This document shows positions 43,915 to 52,507 of a stretch of 64,000 bases of DNA, piece by piece. The notes under the pieces were generated by a model. It was given only the letters and a program-made list of their open reading frames with translations, searched no databases and had not been told where the DNA came from. The stretch lies in NCBI GenBank assembly GCA_934692625.1, contig CAKUUC010000004.1, positions 62,001 through 126,000 of the forward strand, written 5' to 3'. Position 1 is the first letter of the stretch; each line of letters starts with the position of its first letter. This DNA comes from an uncultured Candidatus Melainabacteria bacterium. GTDB taxonomy: Bacteria > Cyanobacteriota > Vampirovibrionia > Gastranaerophilales > Gastranaerophilaceae. Position numbers and translations under genes: made by a program.

Positions 43915-44634
43915 ATGAAAAAAGCATTCACGCTGGCGGAAGTATTGATAGTTTTAGGGATTGTTGTAATAATTGCTGCGCTTACGTTGCCTAGTTTAAT
44001 TACGAATTACAAGGTAAAAGTTTTAGAAGCACGATTTAAAAAGGCTGATGCGGTGTTGCAACAGGCACTTTTAAAAACCGCAAATGAAGTTGGTTATGAC
44101 AGTTTTTCAAATTTGTCAACGCCTTCTTCTGAAGATGAACTGGATAGAATGTTGCCGGAAATCAACAATGCTTGGGAAAAACAATTTGCCGGAGCAACAA
44201 CATTTTCAAATGGAATTTCTTATCTTTTCGGTAAAGGAGTTAGGTTTCATGATATGTTTGGAAATGAATGGCCGGGGCATGTTTCAAATTACTTTCCCGC
44301 TTTTAATGATGATAGAGCCATCATAACAAAAGATGGTGCAATGTTTTCTTATTTCGCAGTGGCAGATACTCATGGAATAAAACGTTTGGCTCTCATATTT
44401 GATACAAATGGTCCTTTTAAAGGTCCTAATCGGCGTGGACATGATATTTTTACGTATAATTCTTATGATATTGATTACAATTCTCTTTGTAATCCTACAT
44501 TAAATCACTCTGAAAAACAAAAAGGTTGTTATTATTACGCACATCGTGGTGTAAATCCGTCAGGTAATTCAAATTCATATTGGGATATTTTGTATAAGCC
44601 ATATAGTTATTGGGAAAACACTCAAAGTAAATAA
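43915..44634 (+). CDS. Type IV prepilin-like protein 3
   Basis: 239 residues, GCGGAGT before the ATG. Same class III start (KKAFTLAEVLIVLGIVVIIAALTLPSLI), but the middle has diverged from prepilins 1 and 2. The C-terminal part keeps DTNGPFKGPNRRGHDIF, the cysteine pair C-x12-C-x-YYA and a YW near the end, extended by about 14 residues (LYKPYSYWENTQSK). Convergent with purB, 9 bases apart. Confidence 0.85.
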   Translation: MKKAFTLAEVLIVLGIVVIIAALTLPSLITNYKVKVLEARFKKADAVLQQALLKTANEVGYDSFSNLSTPSSEDELDRMLPEINNAWEKQFAGATTFSNGISYLFGKGVRFHDMFGNEWPGHVSNYFPAFNDDRAIITKDGAMFSYFAVADTHGIKRLALIFDTNGPFKGPNRRGHDIFTYNSYDIDYNSLCNPTLNHSEKQKGCYYYAHRGVNPSGNSNSYWDILYKPYSYWENTQSK

Positions 44635-44643
44635 TATTCAAAT

Positions 44644-45936
44644 TTACCCTAAAACTCTATCATAAATCCCGTCAATGTTTTGCAAGAATGTTTGTTTATC
44701 AAAAATATTTTCAATTTCTTGTTGTGTTAACAAACTTGTCACTTCCGGGTCTTTTTCTAAATTCAGTTTGAAGTTGCCGTCATTTTGGAAGGCATCAAGA
44801 GCGTTACGCTGAACGATTGTGTAAGCCTCTTCTCTTGTTAAACCTTTTGCAACAAGTGAAAGCAATACTTTTTGTGAAAATACGATACCACCGAATTTGT
44901 CTGTATTTTTCAACATATTTTTCTCGTGGACAACAATATTTTCCATTAATGAGTTAAATCTATGTAGCATAAAATCTATCAAAATTAGGCTATCTGGGAA
45001 AATAATTCTTTCTGCTGAACTGTGAGAAATATCTCTTTCGTGCCAAAGCGGTATATTTTCCAAAGCAACGATAGAATTTGCTCTGACAACTCGGGCAAGC
45101 CCGCAAAGATTTTCGCTCAATACAGGGTTTTTCTTGTGCGGCATTGCTGATGAACCCTTTTGACCTTTGCCAAAGCCTTCTTCAAGTTCCAAAACCTCTG
45201 TTTTTTGCAAGTGTCTGATTTCGGTTGCAAATTGTTCAATAACGCTTGCAATTAGCGCCAATGATTGCATAAAGTATGCGTGATAATCTCTTGCGATAAT
45301 TTGGGTAGAAACTCTTGCCGGTTTTAGCCCTAAATTTTCACAAGTAATTTTTTCAACTTCAGGTGAAATGTTGCTATAAGTTCCGACAGGACCTGAAATT
45401 TGTCCTACACGTATTTGGTTTAATGCGTGGGTAAAATTCTCTTGTTGACGCTCAAGAATATCTATCCAAGAACACATTTTGACTCCAAATGTCATAATTT
45501 CTGCGTGTATACCGTGCGAACGACCTATGCAAATTGTGTTTCTGTGTTTGTTTGCAAGATTTTTTAGGGTTAAAATTGCTTGTTCTAAGTCTTTTTCTAT
45601 AATTTTCCCGCTATCTTGAATTTGTAGAGCAAAGGCTGTATCAATGACATCAGAACTTGTTAAACCAACGTGGACATAACGCCCCAAGTCACCAAGGCTT
45701 TCGTTTACGCATGTTAAAAATGCTATTACGTCGTGGCGCACTTCTTTTTCGATTTCGTCAATTCTCTCAACTGAAAAAGTCGCTTTTTTTCTGATTTCAT
45801 CGGCAATTTCTTGTGAAATCGTTCCGAGTTTTGCATAAGCATCGCATACAGCAAGTTCAACTTTTAAATAGTAATCAAATTTTGTGTTCAAATCCCAAAT
45901 TTTTGAGATTTCTTCTCTTGAATATCTTGTAATCAT
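44644..45936 (-). CDS. purB: Adenylosuccinate lyase
   Basis: 430 residues. Fumarase/aspartase superfamily: TSSDVIDTAFALQ, GRSHGIHAE, and the signature KGSSAMPHKKNPV with the flexible catalytic loop. It splits adenylosuccinate and SAICAR in purine synthesis. Full length; stand-alone gene. Confidence 0.96.
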   Translation of the reverse strand: MITRYSREEISKIWDLNTKFDYYLKVELAVCDAYAKLGTISQEIADEIRKKATFSVERIDEIEKEVRHDVIAFLTCVNESLGDLGRYVHVGLTSSDVIDTAFALQIQDSGKIIEKDLEQAILTLKNLANKHRNTICIGRSHGIHAEIMTFGVKMCSWIDILERQQENFTHALNQIRVGQISGPVGTYSNISPEVEKITCENLGLKPARVSTQIIARDYHAYFMQSLALIASVIEQFATEIRHLQKTEVLELEEGFGKGQKGSSAMPHKKNPVLSENLCGLARVVRANSIVALENIPLWHERDISHSSAERIIFPDSLILIDFMLHRFNSLMENIVVHEKNMLKNTDKFGGIVFSQKVLLSLVAKGLTREEAYTIVQRNALDAFQNDGNFKLNLEKDPEVTSLLTQQEIENIFDKQTFLQNIDGIYDRVLG

Positions 45937-45999
45937 ACATTCATTTTACCATAAATTTTTCTATTGTAACGGAATATTTGTAAACCTGTTTCATATCAG

Positions 46000-46028
46000 T
46001 TGGCAAATTTGAATATTTGTGTTATTCT
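46000..46028 (+). promoter_or_regulatory. Promoter of efp
   Basis: TTGGCA (46000-46005), 17-bp spacer, TATTCT (46023-46028). The ribosome site AAAGGGGA follows. Confidence 0.6.
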
Positions 46029-46066
46029 AGGTTAAAAACGATATTATTTTTATAAAGGGGAAAAAT

Positions 46067-46624
46067 ATGATTTCAGTAAACGATTTTAAAACAGGTTTGA
46101 CAGTTGAGCTCGATAACGGTCTTTGGACAGTTGTTGAATTCTTGCACGTAAAACCGGGGAAAGGCGCAGCGTTTGTTAGATCTAAATTGAAAAACGTTAT
46201 CACAGGTCAAGTTGTTGAAAAAACATTCAGAGCCGGTGAAAAAGTTGCGAAGGCTACTCTTGACAGACGTGAAATGCAATATTTATATAAAGAAGGTTCT
46301 GCATACGTGATGATGGATAATGAAACTTATGACCAAATGCACGTAGAAGAAGCACAAATTGGTTCAGGTGTTAAATACTTGAAAGAAAATATGAACGTTA
46401 TGATTTTGACTCACGAAGGTAGAATTATTGGTGTTGATATTCCGGCACACGTTGAGTTGGAAGTTGTTGATACTCCTCCGGCAGAAAAAGGAAACACTGC
46501 TCAAGGCGGTACTAAACCTGCTACACTTGAAACAGGTGCTGTTGTTAACGTTCCATTCTTCGTTTCTAACGGTGACAGAATCAGAGTTGATACAAGAACT
46601 AATGAATATTTAGACAGATGCTAG
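46067..46624 (+). CDS. efp: Elongation factor P
   Basis: 185 residues, three beta-barrel domains. The tip loop VKPGKGAAFVRSKLKN carries the lysine that some bacteria modify. The end EYLDRC matches the family. EF-P rescues ribosomes at polyproline. It is followed by accB and accC, the same order as in many Cyanobacteria and Firmicutes. Confidence 0.96.
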   Translation: MISVNDFKTGLTVELDNGLWTVVEFLHVKPGKGAAFVRSKLKNVITGQVVEKTFRAGEKVAKATLDRREMQYLYKEGSAYVMMDNETYDQMHVEEAQIGSGVKYLKENMNVMILTHEGRIIGVDIPAHVELEVVDTPPAEKGNTAQGGTKPATLETGAVVNVPFFVSNGDRIRVDTRTNEYLDRC

Positions 46625-46672
46625 TTTTTAGTTATCTTTTATTCTAAATTCGGTAGTAAAAAGGAAAATAAT

Positions 46673-47128
46673 ATGAAATTTGAAACAGATTATATTGAAA
46701 AATTAGCAAAAATATTGGAAGAAACAGGAATGACTGAAATTTCTCTTGAAGATGGCGAACAAGCTATCACTTTGAGAAAAGATGTTGTTGTAACATCTGC
46801 ACCGCAAGTTGTTGCGGCTGCTCCGGCTCCTGTTGCAGCACCTGTGGCTGCTCCACAAGCAGCAAGTGCTGATGCTCCGGCACCTGCTAAAAAAGGTACA
46901 CCGATTACATCTCCAATGGTTGGGACTTTCTACAAGTCACCATCTCCAGATGCTGAACCGTTTGTTTCTGTTGGTTCAACTATTAAGCAAGGTGATGTTG
47001 TTTGTATCGTTGAAGCTATGAAAATGATGAACGAAATTGAATCAGAAGTTTCAGGTAAAGTCGTTGAAATTTGTGTTGAAGACGGTCAGCCTGTTGAATT
47101 CGGTCAAGTTTTGTTATATGTAGAGTAA
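46673..47128 (+). CDS. accB: Biotin carboxyl carrier protein of acetyl-CoA carboxylase
   Basis: 151 residues. A short N-terminal domain, an Ala/Pro-rich linker (about 44-72) and the biotinyl domain with CIVEAMKMMNEIE; Lys117 is the biotin site. GTFYKSPSPDAEPFV is the acetyl-CoA carboxylase-type thumb. Carries CO2 between AccC and the carboxyltransferase in fatty acid synthesis. Confidence 0.95.
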   Translation: MKFETDYIEKLAKILEETGMTEISLEDGEQAITLRKDVVVTSAPQVVAAAPAPVAAPVAAPQAASADAPAPAKKGTPITSPMVGTFYKSPSPDAEPFVSVGSTIKQGDVVCIVEAMKMMNEIESEVSGKVVEICVEDGQPVEFGQVLLYVE

Positions 47129-47139
47129 TATAAAATTTC

Positions 47140-47178
47140 AAGAAGTGAACGGGTCTTCATTCGTTCACTTCTTTGTTT
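47140..47178 (+). terminator. Terminator-like hairpin between accB and accC
   Basis: 12-bp perfect stem AAGAAGTGAACG / CGTTCACTTCTT with a 10-base loop, then TGTTTTA. It lies inside an otherwise co-directional pair, so it may lower AccC relative to AccB. Confidence 0.7.
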
Positions 47179-47199
47179 TAGTAAGGGATATTTGTAAAA

Positions 47200-48558
47200 A
47201 TGTTTAGAAAAGTTTTGATTGCCAATAGAGGCGAAATTGCAGTAAGAATTATTAGAGCATGTAGAGAATTAGGAATTCCGACAGTTGCTATTTATTCACA
47301 AGCGGATGCAAACTCATTGCACGTAAGACTTGCGACAGAAGCCTATTGTATCGGACCGGCAAAAAGTGCGGATAGTTATTTGAGTATTCCTGCAATTATG
47401 TCAGCGGCTATGGTATCAGGTGCTGAGGCTATTCACCCTGGGTACGGTTTTATGTCTGAAAGAGCAGATTTCGTTGAGATTTGTGAAAAACAAGGTATAA
47501 AATTTATCGGACCGTCTTCTGAGGCAATGAAGAAAATGGGCGACAAAGCAACCGCTCGTAAAACAATGATTGAAAATAATGTTCCGGTAACCCCAGGTAC
47601 AGGAATTGTTCACACGGTAGAAGAAGTTCAAGAGTTTGCAAATCGTGTAGGTTATCCGATTATCTTGAAGGCTACTGCTGGTGGTGGCGGAAAAGGTATG
47701 AGAATTTGCAGAAACGATGATGAAGTTCAATTAAATATGGAACTTTGCCAATCTGAAGCTAAAAATTTCTTTGGTAATCCTGATGTTTATGCAGAAAAAT
47801 ACCTTGAAAATCCTCGTCATATTGAAGTTCAAATCTTGGGCGATAGTTATGGTAACGTTGTTCACTTGGGCGAAAGAGATTGTTCAATCCAACGTAGACA
47901 CCAAAAATTGTTGGAAGAAGCGCCATCTCCTGCAATTGATGAAGAAACCAGAAAAGAAATGGGTGCAGCAGCAGTTCGTGCGGCAAAAGCTATCAATTAT
48001 GAAGGTGCAGGAACTTGCGAATTCTTGCTTGACCATGACGGCAAATGGTACTTTATGGAAATGAATACAAGAATTCAAGTTGAACACTGTGTTTCTGAAA
48101 TGATTTCAAGTGTTGACCTTGTAAGAGAACAAATTTTGATAGCAGCAGGTGAAAAATTGAGTTATACTCAAGATGACATTCACTTGAAAGGTCATGCGAT
48201 TGAATGTCGTATCAATGCTGAAAATCCAATGAAAAACTTTATGCCAAACCCTGGAAAAATCACCGGTTATTTGGCTCCTGGTGGATTTGGGGTTAGAGTT
48301 GATTCGCATGTTTACCAAGATTATGAAATCCCACCATATTATGATTCAATGATTGGTAAGTTGATTTGTTGGGGACGTAATCGTAATGAAGCACGTCGTA
48401 GAATGTACCGCGCATTGAAAGAATATGTTGTAACTGGTGTTGAAACAACAATTCCGTTCCACCAAGCGATTATTGAAGATGAGGTGTTTATGAGCGGTAA
48501 ATTTAACACCGGATTTATCGAAGATTTTTATAAACGTAAAGGTTTGGAAGATAAATAA
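47200..48558 (+). CDS. accC: Biotin carboxylase subunit of acetyl-CoA carboxylase
   Basis: 452 residues. N-domain FRKVLIANRGEIAVRIIRA, ATP-grasp with KATAGGGGKGMR, ERDCSIQRRHQKLLEEAPSP and FMEMNTRIQVEHCVSE; ends at the usual length. Carboxylates the biotin of AccB with bicarbonate and ATP. Confidence 0.97.
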   Translation: MFRKVLIANRGEIAVRIIRACRELGIPTVAIYSQADANSLHVRLATEAYCIGPAKSADSYLSIPAIMSAAMVSGAEAIHPGYGFMSERADFVEICEKQGIKFIGPSSEAMKKMGDKATARKTMIENNVPVTPGTGIVHTVEEVQEFANRVGYPIILKATAGGGGKGMRICRNDDEVQLNMELCQSEAKNFFGNPDVYAEKYLENPRHIEVQILGDSYGNVVHLGERDCSIQRRHQKLLEEAPSPAIDEETRKEMGAAAVRAAKAINYEGAGTCEFLLDHDGKWYFMEMNTRIQVEHCVSEMISSVDLVREQILIAAGEKLSYTQDDIHLKGHAIECRINAENPMKNFMPNPGKITGYLAPGGFGVRVDSHVYQDYEIPPYYDSMIGKLICWGRNRNEARRRMYRALKEYVVTGVETTIPFHQAIIEDEVFMSGKFNTGFIEDFYKRKGLEDK

Positions 48559-48579
48559 AATTCGAAAAAATATCAAATG

Positions 48580-48608
48580 AGAGTCTCAAAAAATTTGGGA
48601 CTCTTATT
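48580..48608 (+). terminator. Intrinsic terminator of accC
   Basis: 11-bp stem AGAGTCTCAAA / TTTGGGACTCT (one G-U), AAA loop, then TATTTATTT. It overlaps the last codons of the convergent XRE gene. Confidence 0.8.
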
Positions 48609-48924
48609 TATTTATCCCTTCAAAATACTTATATATGTAAGGTATTTGGGTATCTTTAATCTTATCAATGTTTGTTACTATAATTTTTTTCATATCTTTT
48701 ATTGTCATTGATGTGTCAAAATCAAAAAAGGCTTTTAATTCAACATTCAATGTTTGTGAAATTTTTTCTAATGTTACTAACGATGGAAAACTTCGTCCAC
48801 TTTCAATAGTGCTCAAAGAACCAGTTTCAATACCGATGAGTTCTGAAAGCTGTTCTTGCGTGTAGCCTGCATTTTTACGTATTTGTTTAATTCTCTTTCC
48901 TAATAGTTTTTTATTTTCAGTCAA
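48604..48924 (-). CDS. Small XRE-family HTH regulator (copy 2)
   Basis: 106 residues: HTH at about 8-62 (YTQEQLSELIGIETGSLSTIESGRSFPS), then a helical tail. Same size and layout as copies 1 and 3. It is divergent from prepilin 4, with 155 bases between the starts. That gap contains the inverted repeat CGAAA-TAT-TTTCG (48979-48991), a candidate operator. Confidence 0.85.
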   Translation of the reverse strand: MTENKKLLGKRIKQIRKNAGYTQEQLSELIGIETGSLSTIESGRSFPSLVTLEKISQTLNVELKAFFDFDTSMTIKDMKKIIVTNIDKIKDTQIPYIYKYFEGINK

Positions 48925-48978
48925 AACATTTCTCCCATATTTAATTAAAATATAAAGGACTTTTTATACAGAAATAAG

Positions 48979-48991
48979 CGAAATATTTTCG
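48979..48991. promoter_or_regulatory. Candidate operator between XRE copy 2 and prepilin 4
   Basis: Inverted repeat CGAAA-TAT-TTTCG, four bases before a TTGACA-type -35 (48996-49001) that reads toward the pilin gene. Suggestive only. Confidence 0.35.
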
Positions 48992-49079
48992 TATATTGAC
49001 AAAAGTAAGAATATATTGCATACTAATGCTTAAAAAGTAATAATTCTATTCGTAGTTTTGGTAAAAGTATGGAGATAAT

Positions 49080-49841
49080 ATGAAGATAAAGAAGTTTGGT
49101 TTTTCTTTGGCAGAAGTTTTAATTACACTTGGGATAGTTGGTGTTATTGCGGCAATTGCAATACCTACATTAGTTGCAGATTATCAAAAGAAGCTTACCG
49201 CATTAGAGGTTAAAAAAGCATATACAGAATTAAATCAAATATTGCGTATGGCAATGGCAGACCATGGAGATCCTAATGGTTGGAATTACACAAAAGCGGA
49301 CGAGTTGCCATTGTGGGTCAAAACGTATTTTGAACCGTATGTAAAAGTTACTGGGGCAAAAAGTTGTACTACTAATGAGTCATGCTTGGGTTTGCCTTTG
49401 CCTTATCCTTTAAAAACAGCAAACCCAGGGAGTTTTAATACTATGGTTGCACAATATGCCGTTGCAAAAATGGGTACCCCTATTGGCTATGGGTTTTCTA
49501 GATATCCGGGTAATTATGAACCTGTGACACGAGTAAGAGTATATATCAGAAATTCTGGCAAAAGATTAGCATGGCAGAAAAAGCCTTATGGTATTGTTGG
49601 AAAAGATGTTTTTACTTTTATTTTAACTAAAGCGGATAATGAACCGATGTTCAAACCTTATGGTTGGGGAACTCTAGGTAGTTATGGTATCAGTACTAAA
49701 GATAGAAATACTTTGTTGGGTACCGGTTGGGGAGGTTGTAATCAAAAAGCGAGTGGTTCCGGATATTGGACTCCGGGGGATGCTTGTGCTGCAGTGATTA
49801 TGGTTGATGGTTGGAAAATTAGCGAAGATTATCCGTGGTAA
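49080..49841 (+). CDS. Type IV prepilin-like protein 4
   Basis: 253 residues, start after GGAGATA. Leader KIKKFGFSLAEVLITLGIVGVIAAIAIPTLV with the canonical Gly at -1 (G|FSLAE), unlike the Ala of the other three. The rest differs too: no D-x-NG-x3-PN motif, but GKDVFTFILTKADNEPMFK and a late cysteine pair (GGCNQKASGSGYWTPGDACA). It has no 19-codon cassette in front; instead an XRE regulator is divergent. A separate pilin subtype. Confidence 0.82.
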   Translation: MKIKKFGFSLAEVLITLGIVGVIAAIAIPTLVADYQKKLTALEVKKAYTELNQILRMAMADHGDPNGWNYTKADELPLWVKTYFEPYVKVTGAKSCTTNESCLGLPLPYPLKTANPGSFNTMVAQYAVAKMGTPIGYGFSRYPGNYEPVTRVRVYIRNSGKRLAWQKKPYGIVGKDVFTFILTKADNEPMFKPYGWGTLGSYGISTKDRNTLLGTGWGGCNQKASGSGYWTPGDACAAVIMVDGWKISEDYPW

Positions 49842-49889
49842 TTAGTTTTATTTATAATATAATCGTATTGGTTGGTGGTTCCCGTAATT

Positions 49890-49935
49890 AATACCATAAA
49901 TAACAACGTAGGTCGGCGTTGCCACGCCGACAATA
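49890..49935. repeat. Palindromic repeat, GTCGGCG variant
   Basis: GTAGGTCGGCGTTGCCACGCCGAC: stem GTCGGCG / CGCCGAC with CTACGTT-type flank, inverse orientation of the GTCAGGC family. Confidence 0.65.
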
Positions 49936-49960
49936 TAAATTAAACAAGGAACATTAAATT

Positions 49961-51136
49961 ATGACAAAAACTTATGACGATGCGGTTAAATTGTTAACAT
50001 CTGTGGGGAAATTCCATATTTCGCTAGGACTGGAGAGAATCTCTAAAATTTTGGATATTTTAGGCAATCCGCAAGATAAATTGAACTGTATTCACGTTGC
50101 GGGAACGAACGGCAAAGGGTCTGTTTGTTCAATTTTGTCATCAATTTTAAACGCTGCGGGGCAAAAGGTCGGATTGTACACAAGTCCGCATATTTTCAAA
50201 TATACCGAGCGAATTCAGATTTGTGGGGTTCCTATTTCTGATGATGATTTTGCAAAATATATTTTTGAAATTTCAGAGCTTGCTGATAAAAATGGGGTTG
50301 ATTTGACCGAGTTTGAACTTCTTACGGCGGTGATGTTTAAATATTTTGCGGATAATGACGTTGATGTTGTTGTCTTGGAAACGGGTTTGGGCGGAAGATT
50401 TGATGCTACAAATGTTATCAAACGCCATTTGTGTTCTGTGATTACGCATGTCGACTTTGATCATACTGAACGACTTGGCAAAACGCTTGATGAGATTGCA
50501 TTTGAAAAGGCGGGAATTATGAAACCCGATTGTCCTTGCATTGTTTTTGAAGGTTTAGAGGTTTATAAAGATGTAGCGGATGAAAAGGGTTCAATGCTGA
50601 TGGTAATTTTACCGTTCGCAGATACTAGTGAATTGGCTTTGAAAGGTGCGTTTCAGCAGGAAAATTTGGCTTTGGCACTTGCGGTTATTGAAACAGTTTT
50701 TCCTGAAATTTCTCAAAGTACGCTTGAAGAAGGGATTAGAAATGTTAAACATCCTTGTAGATTCCAGTATATTGCACAGAAAAATTTGATTATTGATGGG
50801 GCACATAATCCAAATGGGATAAATTCATTGAGGCAAAGTTTGGATATGTATTATCCGGATGAGGAACGTAGGTTTATTTTTGGTTGCTTGAGAAATAAAG
50901 AATATTCAAAAATGGTTAATTCATTGTTTGGACAAGGTGATGAGGTTTATTTTTATCATTTTGGACATCAAAATTCTTGTACATTTGATGAGTTGCAAAA
51001 GGTTAGTCCTGTAAAAGCGACTGAATTGACCAATGATGTTGAAATTCCGTTTGATGATGGAAAGTTGAATATAATTTGCGGTTCATTTTATATGATAGCA
51101 GAGTTGGCAGAACGTTTTGGGATAAATATTTTCTGA
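49961..51136 (+). CDS. folC: Folylpolyglutamate / dihydrofolate synthase
   Basis: 391 residues. Mur-ligase fold: HVAGTNGKGSVCSILSSIL (ATP loop), YTSPHIFKYTERIQI, LETGLGGRFDATNV, ITHVDFDHTERLG, and the C-terminal DGAHNPNGINSL. Adds glutamate to folates and possibly makes dihydrofolate. No other folate genes lie nearby. Convergent with XRE copy 3 with no gap. Confidence 0.93.
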   Translation: MTKTYDDAVKLLTSVGKFHISLGLERISKILDILGNPQDKLNCIHVAGTNGKGSVCSILSSILNAAGQKVGLYTSPHIFKYTERIQICGVPISDDDFAKYIFEISELADKNGVDLTEFELLTAVMFKYFADNDVDVVVLETGLGGRFDATNVIKRHLCSVITHVDFDHTERLGKTLDEIAFEKAGIMKPDCPCIVFEGLEVYKDVADEKGSMLMVILPFADTSELALKGAFQQENLALALAVIETVFPEISQSTLEEGIRNVKHPCRFQYIAQKNLIIDGAHNPNGINSLRQSLDMYYPDEERRFIFGCLRNKEYSKMVNSLFGQGDEVYFYHFGHQNSCTFDELQKVSPVKATELTNDVEIPFDDGKLNIICGSFYMIAELAERFGINIF

Positions 51137-51442
51137 TTATTTGCCCAATTTAAGACACTTATAAAGATATAACAATGTTTTGTCCGAATTTAGGGAAGTT
51201 ATTATTTCTTCTCGCATTTGTTTGTATGGAATTTTATTGAAAACGAAGAGTTCATAAATATCAACATTTAGTGCAGTTGCAATGGCGGTGATGGTTTCGG
51301 ATGAGGGGTAGTTGTTACCGTTTTCTATTTTGCTAATATTTTTGGGGTCAATTCCAACAAGTTCGGCAAGAGCTTCTTGTGTAAGCTTTTGTTGCTTGCG
51401 TAAGTACTGTATTCGTTGTCCCAAATCTTGTTTTAGTGCCAT
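51137..51442 (-). CDS. Small XRE-family HTH regulator (copy 3)
   Basis: 101 residues: HTH at about 8-62 (LTQEALAELVGIDPKNISKIENGNNYPS) and a short helical tail. GAGGATAAAT precedes the ATG. It starts immediately beside a pilin remnant on the other strand, the same divergent arrangement as XRE copy 2 and prepilin 4. Confidence 0.85.
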   Translation of the reverse strand: MALKQDLGQRIQYLRKQQKLTQEALAELVGIDPKNISKIENGNNYPSSETITAIATALNVDIYELFVFNKIPYKQMREEIITSLNSDKTLLYLYKCLKLGK

Positions 51443-51465
51443 TACTATTTATCCTCTTTTTACAT

Positions 51466-51801
51466 GAATTTATCAGTAAAATAGATAAATATAACAATCC
51501 ATTGAGTGTTGGTGATGATATTACTGCTTTGGCTGCCCAAGGAAAGGCTGCTGGAAAGGATGGAACTGCTACCGAAGGTTCCAGTTGTTATGGTTTCATT
51601 GATGTTAACGGAACGACATTGCCTAACAAAGAGGTTACATGTATTACTGCAACAAGTACAAAAGTATCCGCAACAGTTGGTGATTGTGTTGTAAGAAACA
51701 ACGCTACAGATATGGGTGATATATTCCCGGTTGTGTTCCATGATGGTACTGTAGAGCCGGCAACAGATGCTGCAAGATATGTTTTGAACCAATCAAAATA
51801 A
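51466..51801 (+). pseudogene. C-terminal remnant of a prepilin-like gene
   Basis: The open frame (from a GTG at 51436 inside the XRE start region) lacks the class III signal and hydrophobic helix. It keeps features of pilin C-termini: KIDKYNNPLSVGDD, GFIDVNGTTLPNKEV (D-x-NG-x3-PN) and DMGDIFPVVFHDGTVEP. About 110 residues remain of an expected 240 or more. The 5' part seems deleted, up to the XRE gene. No ribosome site. It could still be an unusual secreted fragment, but that is unlikely. Confidence 0.6.
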
Positions 51802-51859
51802 AAAGACTTAATTTAATATACAACATACGTTTAATATGTCATTTGAAATTCACCTTTCT

Positions 51860-52380
51860 TATGACATTTTTTTTACATGTCAGGCAGTGCCGTGACCTAC
51901 GTTTAGGTGCTGAAATTTTTGTTCAATGTTGAAAATATACTATAAAATCTTGCAATTCTCACCCAATAGTCATGCCGAACTGACTAGAAAATGAGTTGAG
52001 AGGAACTCGAAACGTAATTTTCTGTTCCTACTCGGTGATTCGGCATCTCTTCCATAACCAAAATAAAACAAAATATTAAGTCCCTAAACCCCTTGTAAAA
52101 TCTTGATATGAATCGACCCTGAAACTAGTTCAGGGTGACTTTTTGTTTGTTTTTGCCCAGATTGTTACAAAGCGAACCAACGAACCTGAGGTGAGTTGTG
52201 TGAGTCTGTATGCGTAGGCGAAGCCGAAGAAGAATAAGATAAAATCTACGCAATTAGAAATTGCTTGATTTTTAATCATTTCAGAATGACGACCTTCTTG
52301 CTAGGCGTACCAACCAGTCATTCCGGACAGCACGAAACGTAAGTGAGTGCGAAAGATCCGGAATCTGTTTGCAAAGATAG
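51860..52380. repeat. Mosaic of palindromic repeats
   Basis: In order: GTCAGGC-AGT-GCCGTGACCTACG (51877); GTCATGCCGAAC...GATTCGGCATCTCTTCC (51969-52050); CCCTGAA-ACTAG-TTCAGGGTGAC (52118); the inverted copy of the 26988-27040 segment (52238-52300); GTCATTCCGGAC...GATCCGGAATCTGTTT (52310-52370). No ORF is supported in 51802-52507. Confidence 0.7.
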
Positions 52381-52507
52381 TACAAACTGGTTATTTATTA
52401 TTGTATGATTTTTAATGTTGTTTTTAAAAATGACGCTCCTCTTGCTCTGTTCTTGAGTAAAAGTTTTTTTTATTGTAATCTATTTTCGGTAATTAAGGAA
52501 TAACTAA

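Noticed and set aside
51460..51792. Minus-strand frame over the pilin remnant
   Set aside because: Rich in Cys/Ser/Thr by reverse reading of pilin codons; the plus-strand frame has the family motif.
51860..52380. Reading the repeat mosaics as a CRISPR or an integron
   Set aside because: Units differ in sequence and spacing, each is itself a palindrome, and there are no cas genes or integron integrase nearby.
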